Assembly: GCF_005239225.2 (NCBI RefSeq)
Contig: NC_133289.1
Location: forward strand, 11,702,889-11,766,888
Origin: Populus alba
Taxonomy: Eukaryota; Streptophyta; Magnoliopsida; Malpighiales; Salicaceae
DNA: 64,000 bases
Reading direction: 5' to 3'
In this document: one piece after another, positions 1 to 12,200 of the stretch
Layout of the letters: each line of letters opens with the position of its first letter
Position numbering within the stretch: position 1 is the first letter of the stretch
Program-made: the position numbers and the translations under genes
The notes under the pieces: model-generated
Database searches by the model: none
Seen by the model: only the letters and a program-made list of their open reading frames with translations
Told to the model about the DNA's origin: nothing

Positions 1-55
1 ATTCAAAGAGCTATTTGAAAATTATACAAGGAATCTCAAATAGATTAACTGTTAC

Positions 56-3000
56 CTGCTGCTGAACTAGTAAAGCAGACGCTCCCAAGGCAGCTGTAAC
101 AGCACCAACCATCACTCTATCATTGTTTATAGTTTTCAATTTTGCTTCTTCTCCTTCTCTATTTATTGAACTGTTGAAACTTGTTCCATGACCAGTTTTG
201 ATTGTAAGCTCATGATCCATCTCCTTTATGCAGACCTTGTCTTGACTTCTCTGCCCATGATTTTGGGTTTGACCTGAGGATTTTATGTCATTCTCGTTCC
301 TTGTAGCCACATTAAAATATTTTCTCAAAGCAGCTAAGCTAGACCCTATAATGACACCAACTGGCAGTAATCTTCGCAGATAATTTGTTCTAAGAACAGA
401 AGATGAAATGGCCTTGACAATATGCTCTCCATGAACAGTACCAACTTTTTCTTCAGCACCTTCAATTCTATGATATTTACCTTTCAAGCACCAAGTATGA
501 TCCTTGTTACGTCCAATGGCCAGAGACACAGCATCTGCAACTAGCTCAAGATCTCTAGCAAAATAGGACTTCATTTCTTTCTTGCTAGCTGCACCTAGTT
601 TGCGATCAACTTCAATCCTCAAAGCATCCAAAACAACAATTTTCACAAACTCCATTAACTCATCTAATATACCATCATCATTTTCAGTAAAATTTTCCAC
701 TGTGCTATATTCTTCAACAGGTTCCTGTTGCTTTTCAGTATCTAATACTACATATGATGGTTCGATATAACTTTCTCCGTCATTCTCTTTTCCAGAGGAG
801 TGGACCTGAACCTTTATGCCAGGATCATTACTGGTGGTAACACCTCCTATAGAGTCTCCAGTGATTCCTGGCTGCTCTAGGAGCTTCCATTTACCTTCTT
901 CTGGAAAATAGTCAAGCAACAGAGCAGTGGTTGTATCTAGATCAAGTGGCTTGCTATTTGGAATCTTTGAAAGAAGATATCTGTGGAAATATTTGTTCTG
1001 TACAAAGTCTCCACTTGGATTTGCAGTTACGTACAATGGAATGCTATTTACATGTCCATCATAGCCAGCCAAATGCTTGCCACTAACTAATTGATCCTTC
1101 TTTTGTTCTTCCTTAATTTCATAGTTGCTCGCAATATCTCCCTGCGAACCCCTAGTACCATTCCCACTAAACAAAATGGGATCCTCAGTGAGTTCCTCCT
1201 CTACCAATCCACTACTCGCAACATTCTGTTGGTTGCCACCACTTTCATGGAGCTTATGCACAGGAGGATGCTGTAATGTGTCTGACTGCTTGCCCGAATG
1301 ATTAGCGTTTTCCAGTTTCTTAGGCTTGGAATCAACTAACTCACCCTCAACCTCATTTTTATTCTTGATTTTGTTTTCATGGTCTGTTTCCTCTTCCAAC
1401 TGAGAAATCATGCTTTCTAGCACACCAAAAACACTGTTAACAGCCACTTGAGTAGAATCATCCATCCCTGTTAAGGCATCTAATGCTTGAGTAACGCTGA
1501 AAGTAGGGGGATTAGAATCAGATGTGGGAGGCTTATTTTGGTCATGAGCAGGTTGCATGGTTTTGTTTTCCCTCTTCTGATCACCATTTCCAACCTTTTC
1601 AATTGCTTCGGAGTCAGTAGCAGATACTGCAGGTGGAAGAGGTTCTTCTGTCATATTGGCTGAAACTATCCTATTTTGATCAGCTGATGAATCTGCAGTT
1701 TTCTCTTCATTTTTCTGATCATCATTTCCATCCCTTTCAATTTGAGAGTCAGTAGCAGATACTTCAGGTGGAAGAGGTTCTTCTGTCATTTTGGCTGAAA
1801 CTATCCCATTTTGATCAGATGATGAATCTGCAGTTTTCTCTTCATTTTTCTGAGTGCTATTCTCCCTTTTTGCTTCTACTTGAGACGATCCACCACCCTG
1901 TTCAACTTTGGATTCATCAACAATTGCTTCTTCCGTGCTACCAGCCTTCTCAGAACGGCTGGTGATGTTAGGGTTACTGCTGGTTTCCAATCCCTTCTCA
2001 CTACTGTCAGAGTGAGATGCAGCTTTTTCTTTGATAAAATCATCACTCTCATTCTTATGTCCCGACTCATTTGGTTCCTTCCTGTCAGAACCAGATGGAT
2101 CTCCTTGTTGACTGCTCATTACCTGAGACTGACTTGTTTCAATAGATTTTTGTATGTTCTTCGAAGAGTGAAGCTCCTGTTCAGGTGCAGCGCCAGACTT
2201 CTCTGTCCCAGGATGATTGTTAACAGATCCATCTGTCAAATCCTCAGCCCTTTCCATATGATCTGGAGAATGTGGATCTTTAGATGTGACTTCTGCACTT
2301 GATACTTCTCTGACTTTTTCCTGTATCTTTGTTTTAGGAACATTAGGAACCTCACCAATGCTCAGTAGTCCATTAATATTTAAGTTACTGTGTTGAGCTT
2401 GCAGAATTCCAGATACAGAAGTTGTAAGCTTTCCAACAACCTCTTCTGGCACAGCATCTTGCAAAGCTTTAATAAGTGTCTCTCCCTGACCCACAGCAGT
2501 CAAAACCTGGACAAGCACCAGATCAATGTTATAAAATACCCTAGTTATGTGCAGTAAAATATTTAAATCAAGGGAATAAATTGTAGGATTCTGTGCCTGA
2601 AAAAACAGCATGCACAATTTAACATAAATAGGAGTCATTAAGGACATCTGCTGAAGAGGAAAGGGTAAAAGCACTGCCAACTATTATGAAGATAAAAGTA
2701 TACACAATCAACTAGCTTATATGATATATTAGAGGGCAGGCCCATGTCTGTATGAAATGCGAACGAACTCCAATAACATAATAAATATTCTGCCTGCTTT
2801 TTTTCTTCTTTCCACCTTTTTTTTCATAATGAGAGTTAGAAGCTGTGGTTTTCTTATAAAATAGGCATGTCCATGGGAAGCCATCTCACAATAAATATTG
2901 TCATACAAAAGGAAAGCAATTTAACAGATGATTTTCATTTTCATCTCTCCACTAAGATAATACTTTCAAAAATGTTGAGAAGATATTGGAATTTCTAGCG

Positions 3001-6000
3001 AGAATGAAAAAAGAAGCAAACAAAATTTTAGATTATTTTAAAAGGAACTTCTGATCCAATATACACCTAACATTATAAAGAGTACAAGTAAAACAGAATT
3101 CAGTTTCCACAGTCCACACAATGATAAAAGAGGTGAAATTCCAGAATTATGCATCTTTCTATACTTGTTTCAGATACACACATCTCCTTGAAATGGTAAC
3201 TGGCATGCTTAAATCTCGGAAAAATTAGCAAGAATTGCAATTCTGAGCATTACCTGTTTCTTTTTTTCTTTGGTCAGAGTATCAGGCATCATCTCATCAA
3301 GCATATTCATAACCACCTGAGCTGTTGGCAGCACTTGACCTCTTTCAATATCTACAGAATCTGCAGAATCCTGTTCTATCAATTCAGCATCAACAGATCT
3401 TCTCTGCTGCACTGCATCATTTTCCACTCCTTGCAGTTCTTCATCGAGTTTTAAATCTCTTTGGGAATCTTTTCTGGATCTTGATTGGATATCTTGAAGC
3501 ATCTTGTTTATAGGTTCTATGGTGTACCCACTAGAGTCAGTTGGAGAAAGACTTAAGAGATTATTAAGTTCAACTTGTTTATCTCTGCTTTCCACACGAG
3601 TTAGGCCTTTTGAGGGGTTGATGTTAATGTCTACATCTTTCAGAAGTGGATGACGACCCTTCAAAAGTCCAAGCTCCACAGCTATAAGCCACTACATTTG
3701 ACATGAATACTGGTAATAATTAGCTTGCAAGAAGCACAATTAAATTCCATCAAATCATTCAATCAAAATAAAAAGAAAAATGATTTTGGCATAGGTTGAT
3801 TAACAATACCCATCATAGACATCACAGGTTAAAGAGTATCAGTTCAAGTTCTAGCATGAATACTGCCACCAAGAATGCAAGAAACTGGTACAGTACTCAC
3901 TACTCATTACAAACAAAAGGAGCTGATGAAATATACAGTACACCCTAACCATCTGAATCGCCAAAACAAAAAAAAGGTTTTAGAAGAACATCGACATAAG
4001 TTCCAATTGGTTAATCATAAGGAGTTAATTCTAACAATGTAAAGTTGACAGATCAACTTGATGGCTACAATCTACAAAATTAGGCTAATATATGAGAGGG
4101 TTTCAAACTCTACAAATGAATCTTCTGTTTTGAAGAAGAGTGAAGATAATAAATCACCTCAATTGTAAGATTCTGGCACCATGATACAGCAGCTCTGCCA
4201 CTTTCTACAGCACTAGATGGCACACAAGAACATAAAAGGAGGCTTGTAAATGGATTTTCAGCAATCAAACTGCGTGGAATGGAGAACGGTGGCACTGTCC
4301 CATCATCACTCTGATATTTTGACAGAATTGTTGCTGGTTAGACTTTTAATGAGAAACATGCAAAGGAATTTCAAAGAAGCATGATATTTAAGTACAAAAT
4401 ATGCACCTGGATAAAAAGAACTGGAATCTTGACATTCCCAACCATGCCTCGTGTGCTAGATTTTGAATAGAAGTCTTCTATTTCCTCAAAGCCATAAGAT
4501 ACCATAGATATTGCTTTTTCAAAATCACGAACAGATTTTGACACTAAAGCATTTTCCACATCAAACCCCTTTGCTCTTCCTTGAAAAATTTCCTACAAAA
4601 TTCTTTACAATTTAAGTCTACGTATCATCACAAGGATAGACCTAAATACTAAACTGTTCATCTGTTCAAGCATTTCATATCATGCATAGCATTTCTCTTA
4701 AGTTACAAATTTTCTATTCTTACAGATGAAGGATGCAATCCATTTGCATTCTTCAAAACAATAAATATAAAATTAAAAAATAATAATAATAATTCAGAGA
4801 AATCATCAACCTTGTTAGATTGCAGAATATCTATCAGTCCACCAGTGAGCTTCTGATCCAATGCCACGTCATAAGGAGAGCACCTCGTGGCCTCCTCTAA
4901 GTCAAAAGGATTGTTAATGCACGTGGCGGCAGTGAGAGGAGTGCACTCCCCAACTTCAGCCAAATATTTTGTCAACATATTCGCACCATATCCCCATCCA
5001 ACACCCATTAGTGTCGTCCATGGCCTTGCCTTGCTGATGAACTGTATAGCTGTGGAGATATCATCGCTGTCAGCAGCTGTAAATAACCTACATAAATGAA
5101 GTAGTTAAGAAGCCCTGTTTTCAGCTTCTTTTCACAACAAAAATTCAAAAGAAACCAGAAACACATAACTTTCTTATCTACGAATCTCATAGTAAATCCT
5201 TTCTATTCCATTACCATCACGCATTTCCCCATAAGATCACATCAATCATCCAAATATCAGTGCTAATCACACACGGTCCAGCTATAACTAACAATTCATG
5301 TTCCTCAATGTTCATTTACTTCTAAAGATGTTATTATCAAGCAAAAATAAACAACAATTAGCACTAAATGCTTCACACTATCAACATAGAAAAAAGAAAA
5401 TACCTTGCCGTAGTAATTGGTGAAGCAGCACATCCTCTAGGATTCATAACGACAGGGAAAAAGCCGCGCTTAAGAGCATCAACGACAAAAAACCTAACAT
5501 TGTCTTCCGAACTGCCTTTGGCAGTGCCAGGAACAAGTAACAAAGTAGTATCCAATCCATGTTCTTCTTCCAACTCCAAATCCGCCGGCCAATCAAGCGA
5601 AATAACACCACCATCCTCCGTATTAACACACACTCTTTGAAACTCCAATTTCAATCCCTCACTACTCTCTCTCCCCACCCCAATTTTCCCGCTATTTAAC
5701 CTAACAAAATGCCTGTCCTCTTTAACTAACTTATCGTTCACGTTTTCTATAAACTCGCTCCCTTCGAACGATATTGAAGGGCAGCGTAAAATTACAAAAC
5801 GGTTAAACGGCGTCGGGCTAGAAAAAAGAATCCACTCGCCAATGTTTGAGGATTTTGAAAATTTGTTTGATTGAGAGAGATAGAGAGTTAAGCCTGAAGC
5901 GAGGCCTAAAGCAGGAGCCAAGATATCGAGAGTGTTTGGTGACGGTAATTGTGATAGAAGGTTCTTGAAAGGTTCTAGGAAGTTGCTGCTGCTGCTGCTA

Positions 6001-6113
6001 CATGGTTTAAGACGGCGTCGTTTGTAAGAACGGAATTGGTAGGGGTTTTTGGGGGAGAAAAAGGGGTGTGGATTTAGGGGCTGTGGTTTAAGCTGGTGGA
6101 GATTGGTGTTCAT
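56..6113 (-). CDS. Large plastid EMB8/YheT-like alpha/beta-hydrolase-fold protein, 5' part (six exons, 3' end outside window)
   Basis: Spliced from exons 6113-5404, 5087-4811, 4592-4407, 4310-4158, 3691-3254 and 2506-56. All junctions are GT-AG and the frame stays open for 1405 codons; a donor at 55-54 leads to exons off the left edge. The start at 6113 is the first in-frame ATG. Residues 1-50 are Ser/Pro/Arg-rich with few acids, resembling a chloroplast transit peptide. Residues ~100-450 match the EMB8/YheT hydrolase fold: a TLLLVPG strand, the motif NPRGCAASPITTAR, an elbow GVGWGYGAN at ~265-273 and SDDGTVP at ~392-398 where the acid loop should lie. The elbow serine is Gly269 and no GGH-type histidine loop is seen, so catalysis is doubtful. 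Residues ~590-1250 are acidic, low-complexity and probably disordered; short hydrophobic segments occur near the visible end. From memory, Arabidopsis AT2G03140 is the counterpart and adds a CAAX-protease-like membrane domain, which would be outside this window. The fold assignment is firm; the function is unknown. Confidence 0.88.
1574..1846 (-). repeat. In-frame tandem duplication inside exon 6 of the EMB8-like gene
   Basis: Two adjacent copies with a 135-bp (45-codon) spacing, at 1846-1712 and 1711-1574. Each begins with NEEKTADSS and contains MTEEPLPP followed by VSATDS. The reading frame is kept, and the copies differ by a few substitutions and one extra codon in the second. It lies in the disordered acidic linker, where length changes are probably tolerated. 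Confidence 0.9.
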
Positions 6114-6340
6114 TAAGGAGGGAGGAGAAGTTCTCAATTTTGGATAAGGAAAGAGGTGGTAGAAAGTGCAGGAAGGATCAGGAGGAGGAAGATGAGCTTT
6201 TCGTTTTTGTATTCGTATTTGAAATGAAGTGAAAGGTGACTGAATATGAGGCTATTTGCATTTTTTTATATTAAAAAACACTTTTCTAACTATATAAAAA
6301 GGAATTAATTTAAAAAAAAGAAATTATTTTTTTACAAAAT
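6114..6340 (-). promoter_or_regulatory. 5' leader and probable core promoter of the EMB8-like gene
   Basis: The stretch upstream of the ATG stays in frame without an ATG back to about 6240, so it is best read as leader. An AT-rich stretch at about 6265-6280 (AATATAAAAAA on the minus strand) could serve as a TATA element. This is inferred from position only. Confidence 0.3.
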
Positions 6341-6380
6341 TATTTTTCAATATATATATATATAATGGTTTGTGTTTTTA

Positions 6381-6540
6381 TTGGGATTGGAGATGGAACA
6401 AAATTTCAGACTGCCAATTAATAATTAAATCCCGCGGCTATATTTGATAATTTTTTTTTTTATTGGGATTGGAGATAGAACAAATTTTCAGACTGCCAAT
6501 TAATAATTAAATCCCGCGGCTAGATTTGATCAGTTTTTTT
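6381..6540. repeat. 82-bp tandem duplication
   Basis: The segment beginning TTGGGATTGGAGAT at 6381 recurs at 6463, and both copies include CAGACTGCCAATTAATAATT and CCCGCGGCTA. The copies are nearly identical, so the duplication is recent. It is non-coding and lies upstream of the EMB8-like gene. Confidence 0.9.
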
Positions 6541-6560
6541 TATAGTTATTGTACCTTCAA

Positions 6561-6640
6561 ATGTTATTTGGGCCTGACGGGGCAGCCCACATTGAGCCAA
6601 ATGTTATTTGGGCCTGAAGGGGCAGCCCACATTGAGCCTA
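6561..6640. repeat. 40-bp tandem duplication
   Basis: Two consecutive 40-bp units start at 6561 and 6601, each reading ATGTTATTTGGGCCTGA then GGGGCAGCCCACATTGAGCC. They differ at only two positions. The unit is GC-richer than its surroundings. Confidence 0.9.
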
Positions 6641-8689
6641 TAACATTTGTGCCTGCTCCATGTCGGTGTTGCATGACCAAAAAGGAGTTTTGATTAGCGT
6701 AGTTTGATTTCTGGATGAGTTTCAAAATCTATTTTATTAAGAAAAAAAAGGGGGCATTTGATGTGAGTTTTGAACAATGATGATGTTTAAACTTTGAAAT
6801 TAAGAGTTGATTATGTGATTATTCTACTTGTCTATTCAATTCAAGTTGATTAAGAAGAGAACAAATGCAACTTAGTGATAAATCCAAATTTAATGAGGCT
6901 AAAATCCTCTTAAAAGATTCAAAAAACCTTAATGAGCTTATATTACCACGCTTGAACATAACATGCTACTAAGAGGGATGAGCCCAAGGTGCATGGGTTC
7001 ATGCGTGGTAGCTTGAACCCATGTTGGGCGTATTACCCAGCACGCTATGGACTTGGGCTACAATGCTCGAGTCCAACATGCCTTGGTCCATTGGACTTAT
7101 TTTTCACCTTTAATGGACTAAAGCAACTTGCCCGAGCCCAACACTTTCTTAGAAAGTTTTCTAAAACCCCACATGGGTCTTTAATATTTTATATTGATCA
7201 ACTACATATTATTTTGAATAGAATACAAGTTAAAATATTATAAGGATAAAACGATTCTTCGGTCCTTTCTCTACATAAAAAGACAAGATTTATGAGCTAT
7301 AAATACCATATGAATCTTTTAAGCTTCAAGTTTACAATCTCTTCATTCTTAATATTTTCAGCATTTATATTTTCAAAGTCTATTTTTCTTTAAGCACCTG
7401 AAAGTCTTAATATCCATTAAAAAGGACCTTTTGCATATAACGGCTACCAATACCGACCACCTAGGATTTTCATATCTAGCCACTAGACACTTTGGCTAGA
7501 AAGAATAATTCTAATTGCTTGAACTAAAAGATTAATAGATTATCCAACACATAAACCTTTTTTCTAAGCTATTTGAATATTTTTGGAACATCATCACTTA
7601 ATCATTGTTTATTGAAGCCATGGTGCATCAGGGAATTGGGATTGGAAAGGATGATGGACATGCTAGAATAGGGACATGATATGTTGAGAATTAGAGGAAT
7701 TGGATGTTAAAAGATAAGGAGTCTAATCAACCATAAATACACTTTTCCTTTAAGCAATCTCCAGGGTCTCAACTAAATTAAAATTAAAACAAAAAAAATG
7801 ATAAAAGAAATAAGGAATACATTATATACACTCTCACAATTTATCGTGAATTTGCATAAAAAAATATTATTTTGCCTTTTATAATTAAAATCATATAACG
7901 GTTTTCTAATGTTTTATTTGCACAATATAATATCTGAAGTACCTTTAAAAATTAAATTTTCTTAACTATTTGGCCAAGGGAATTTTTGGTTTTGGTTTTT
8001 TTTATTTTTTTTTTTTTTATAATCTTAGTGTAATGTGGTTACTAAGGTACTATTAAAAGCAAAAAATCTATAGCTTAGGTCAATGGGCTTTTTGGTCCTT
8101 TTGTTATGGTTTTTTCATTAATATCATCTGAGGTTAGGGCTCGCTTAAGTCTTTTGATAAACTACAAAAAAGAGAAAAGTTAATGGTGCATGCAGCGTAC
8201 GAGCAAGACTGTAGAAGACGCTTTCACCTTTTTAGCGGCGCATGAGACATTTCTTGGCGGCAAAAAAAGGATGATGGTGCACATAGAGGCGCCCATATGA
8301 GTCTCCGAAACACCATGAGAAAAAATGTGCCAGCCTATCCAAAATTAAAAGTTGTCCTCCAATTCCTTCTTATTTCAATCATGGCCCTCATTCTTTCGAT
8401 TGCTCTTTATTTGTTATGAATCTTTTTTCTTCTTCAATTTTATCCCATAGCATTGTGTCCTATATGGTACTTATATCAAATTTGGTTTTTATTTGTTTGA
8501 TTGTTATTTTATTTTTTAATTTTATTATTTATCATTTAATTTAATTTAATTTTTATGTTAGATGTGACCTTAATTTTTTTTACGTGGTTTTTTTTTCTTT
8601 AAATTATAATTATAATTATTTTTATTTTAATTTCACCATTCAATATTTGATTTGTTTGGAATTGAGTTTTGTAAAGTTTTTTCAGTGCG
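6641..8689. other. Non-coding stretch; possible retroelement LTR remnant at about 6960-7560
   Basis: No gene is recognised. The part from 6960 to 7560 has a GC-richer head, a TATA-like GCTATAAATACC near 7298 followed by a pyrimidine-rich leader-like run, and then AT-rich sequence, as in plant LTRs. No second copy lies in the window, so a solo LTR is only a suggestion. The rest is AT-rich, with a long T tract near 8000, and shows no exon-like structure. Confidence 0.3.
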
Positions 8690-9300
8690 GTAATCCTGAT
8701 CTCATGACCTGGGTTACAAGTATAAAATTTTAACCTGGATCGATATTCGTCTTTTTTATGTCTTTTTTTTCATTGATTTTGTTCTTAAATTTCATCATTC
8801 AATATTGATTTTAATGAAGATTAAACATCTTTATTTTTTTTGTTTTACTTTTTATGATGATAGCTCGGCCTCACGGTCCCTGTCACACATTTGCCATGCT
8901 AGCTTGGATTGGCTCCGGGCTTTTACATCTTTCTTTTTTGTTTTTATATCAAATTTGTTACTCTTTCTAGTATTTTTATTTTTTTTAAATTTATTTTTCT
9001 TTTTTATTTCCACCTTTCAATATTAGATTGTTGAGGATTACTATTTTTGATGCGGTCATCCATGTCTCATGACCCGGGTCACGAGAATGAGATGTTAGCC
9101 CAAATTAACATCAATCTTCTTTTTTAATCTTGCTTTACACCTATCTTTTTTCTTAATTTCAGCCTTCGACTTTGAGTCTATTAAATATTGAGTTTTTTAT
9201 TTTTATTTTTCATCTATATGCTTTATATGAAGATGTCTTGGCCTCATGATCTAGGTCATAAGTTTTCCATGCTAACTTGAATTGGGTGGAGGTTTTTTTT
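8690..9300 (+). repeat. Array of degenerate ~180-bp repeat units
   Basis: Four diverged copies of a core of the form 'CTCATGACC(C/T)GGGT ... catgctaact(c/t)g(g/a)(a/g)tt' occur near 8690, 8866, 9050 and 9235, separated by T-rich spacers that usually contain 'catt(c/t)aatatt(a/g)gatt'. Spacing is 176-185 bp. The same unit forms arrays at 11.6-12.2 and 47.6-48.9 kb. It has no coding capacity. Confidence 0.7.
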
Positions 9301-10274
9301 TTTTTTTTTTCATTTTTTAATTTATTTTATCCTTTTCTTTTAGCATTAAGGTCTATATCTCAAGTCACATAATTATATTTTGCTTTAAAACATGGTTGTA
9401 ACACTTTAAAATTGTTTTTTAGGTTATGAAAGAAATCAAATTGGCCCCTGTGAAGCACGAGCCACCTATTTAGTAGATACAACTAGATAACTAGCTTGCA
9501 CTACCCAATAAGTCGAATAAAAAAAATTTAATACAAAAAAATGTTATGCTGTGAAAAATTATTTGATAATGTCATTAAACCAGACTTTAGGGTTAATATT
9601 GAAATTTCTTGACATGACTTCTTGTTTAGCTCAGGCTTCAAATTAGAATGTCTATAAGTTGCCTCGATGTGACATAGTTGACTTAGCGGGTTAAAAAATA
9701 ACCTGAATAAACGATAGTGTTTGGCTTTTAAAAGAAATTCTAGATGACATCTTTTTTGTAACATTGAGAATGAGACATATTGGATTGACTTGAATCAACT
9801 TACGACTCGAGTCAGGGACTCCACTAGGTTTAATAAATTTTGTTTCTATAAAAATATTTTTATTTAATCATATGAAAAAAAAATAGATACTAAAAAATTA
9901 AGCACCAACCCAATGCCAAGATGTTTGTTTGAGATTGTGATAACCTTATAGAAATCAAGCCAAAACAAATTATGAAGCCCAATGATTAACGTAGTTTTTA
10001 GTTTTAATTGAGAAATGAAAAGATGTTATTTATGATTTATAAAATAAATTAAGAAATATATAAAATACTAAATAAGAAGAGTTGTCAATACTAATTAATT
10101 ATTAAAGCAGAAAGCTAATCTTACTTGTAGAAATAAGGAAAAAAGCTTTCAATTTTTCAATAATTAGAGTAATTTTTAAATCGACTTTGCATTTTATTTT
10201 AAATATTTTCATTCATTTTATCTTACCAGATAATTGTTGCTGCAAATAAAAAATGCTTATATATATAAACTTCA
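9301..10274. other. AT-rich stretch without a recognised feature
   Basis: Only short, fortuitous reading frames are present. Homopolymer T and A runs are common. I see no repeat with a second copy in the window and no RNA gene. Confidence 0.5.
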
Positions 10275-10491
10275 TATTGTTACCCATTGTTTACCCCACA
10301 AAAAAATCAAGAAAAGAAAAAAAATAGAAATAGAAAATTCAAAATACAAGAGTATATACAAGAAAAAGCTTAGAAAATTGTCCAAATTGGTGGTGAAGGA
10401 CTAAAATGACAAGTGTAAAAGTTGGAGGATCAAAATATATAAAACTGATAAAATTGGCAACCCAATTCTGATTAACAAAGGGGTCTATTGG
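10275..10491 (+). repeat. ~215-bp dispersed repeat, copy 1 (inverted relative to the copy at 16.4 kb)
   Basis: The sequence from GTTACCCATTG to AACAAAGGGG is matched in reverse complement at 16411-16622. Shared landmarks, read on this strand, are a CCCCA(C/T)-A-rich run, AATCAAGAAAAGAAAAAA, TTGGTGGTGAAGGAC and GATAAAATTGGCAAC. The 'ggac(t/c)aaaat' phrase is typical of LTRs of plant retroelements. The following 500 bp (10492-11060) are full of the related phrases 'aaggac(c)aaa' and 'ggtcaaa', suggesting that this copy is part of a longer decayed LTR. Confidence 0.6.
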
Positions 10492-11604
10492 TGAAAATAT
10501 TTTTATTTTGGTAAAAATAAATAAAAATTTATATAGGTAAGGACTCAATGAGAATTTTGAAAGGCTTAATTAATTTTATTGAGGACTTAATTGTAATAAA
10601 AAAATGATTTTTGAAGTTAATTTAGGCTTTAATTGGAAGAAATTAAAGTTTGGGGGTCAAATTATAATTTTAAAGAGTAAATTTGCTCAAATCAAGGTTT
10701 TAATTGCATAAATATTGAGGTTTGATGATCAATTAAGGATTTGATTTAAGAAATCCAAAACTAAGGACCAAACTGAATGAAAGGGTTGAAATTGATCAAA
10801 TCAGGGGTGAAATGAAAAAAATGGAAGGTTGTTGATCAATTAAGGGTCAAAATACATAATTTTATAATCAAGGATTAAAATGAAACAAGCGATAAACTTT
10901 GAGGTTGATGATTGAGTTTGGTAGAGGTGAAATTGCATGAGATTTAAGGTTTAGGAGGCAATTACAAGTGCACTTAAAAGTAATTAGAAGAACAAGGACA
11001 AAAGTAAAATTTATCAAATCCCAAATTATAAACCCTAATTTCTAGGTTTTAACTTAGACGATGCGTTGTTTGATTATTGCTTAGCTTCTTCTTAGCAGTT
11101 TTGGCTTATCAAGTAGGCACCTTCAAGCGAATGAATGTGACACCTCGGACTACTTCTAGGGATGTAACAACTACCATTCAACTAAGAAACACCCCCTCTA
11201 CGAAGATCAATTATTCCTAACAAACATTTAGATTCCATTTTCTTCAACAAACTCAACAACATTTTGTTCTCGATCAGTCATCACTATATTTTTAGAATCT
11301 CAGCTGATCGAGTTGGCGCCTTCAAACAAATGAATATGAAATTACATACCTTTAAATTAAGTAAGAATAGATCCAATAGAAAGGTATGTTTCCCCTCTAT
11401 GAAATTCAGGTGGTCTCTAATGACATTTATATCAAGCTACTCAGAAGAAGCCTCAAAATTGGTCATCTAAGTCAGCTTTGACTGAAATACTTAATTTGGA
11501 AAACCTCTAATTTTTTTCATGTATTCACACTTAAAATTATTATTTTTTAATTTTATCTTTTGATATTGGATTGGTTAGGAACTAGACCCCATTTGTTTTT
11601 TAGT
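10492..11604. other. LTR-like purine-rich stretch, then featureless sequence
   Basis: The stretch 10492-11060 consists of short imperfect purine-rich motifs (aaggacc, aattaagg, aggtttta) like the internal repeats of some gypsy LTRs. No coding frame, primer site or matching partner LTR is visible. The stretch 11060-11600 shows nothing I can name. Confidence 0.35.
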
Positions 11605-12200
11605 GGAGGTGATCTCGGTCTCATGACTCGGGTTACAAGCTTAAAATGTTAACTCGAGTTGACATTAGACTTTTTTTAGATTATATTTTCACAATGATTT
11701 TTCTTTTTAGTTTCATGCTTTAACATTGAATTTGTTGGAAATTGAGATTTGTGGTCTTCTTCGCTTTCTCTTCTATAGGATTATCCCAATCTCATAACCT
11801 TGATAGTGATTTTGGCATGTTAACTCAGGAAGGCTCAAATATTGTTTTTGGATTTTTTTTTAAGAACAATTTTTTTTTCCGGTTTTGTACTTCGACATTA
11901 CATTGATGTGAAAATTGAGCTTTATAAATTTTCCTATTTTTCCTTCTATCAAATTATTATGTTATTATGATCCAGCTCTTGGGTTTGACAAACTTGTCTG
12001 GGTTGTTTTCTTAATCTTTTTTGTTAATTGATTTTTTTTTTTTTATTTCATCCTTCTATATTTGGATTGTTAGGAATGGATATCGTATTTTTCTTATTTG
12101 CTTTTTTTGGGTTTATCCTAGTCTTATGACTTAGGTTGCATATTTGACATGCTAACTCGGGTTGATTTAAGTCATTTTATTTTATTTTATTTTATCTTTC
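11605..12200 (+). repeat. Second array of the degenerate ~175-bp repeat
   Basis: Four cores near 11610, 11785, 11955 and 12115, spaced 160-175 bp. Examples are GGTCTCATGACTCGGGTTAC followed by GTTAACTCGAGTTGA, and GTCTTATGACTTAGGTTGC followed by CTAACTCGGGTTGA. It has the same orientation and layout as the array at 8.7 kb. Confidence 0.7.

Noticed and set aside
1880..2302. 140-codon plus-strand frame within exon 6 of the EMB8-like gene
   Set aside because: Antisense shadow of a long coding exon, with no recognisable domain.
6114..6137. Eight-residue upstream extension of the EMB8-like protein
   Set aside because: It would begin with TTG and not ATG; the first ATG in frame is at 6113.
7000..7243. 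84-codon plus-strand frame with GC-rich start
   Set aside because: Composition reflects a repeat remnant; no domain and no splice context.
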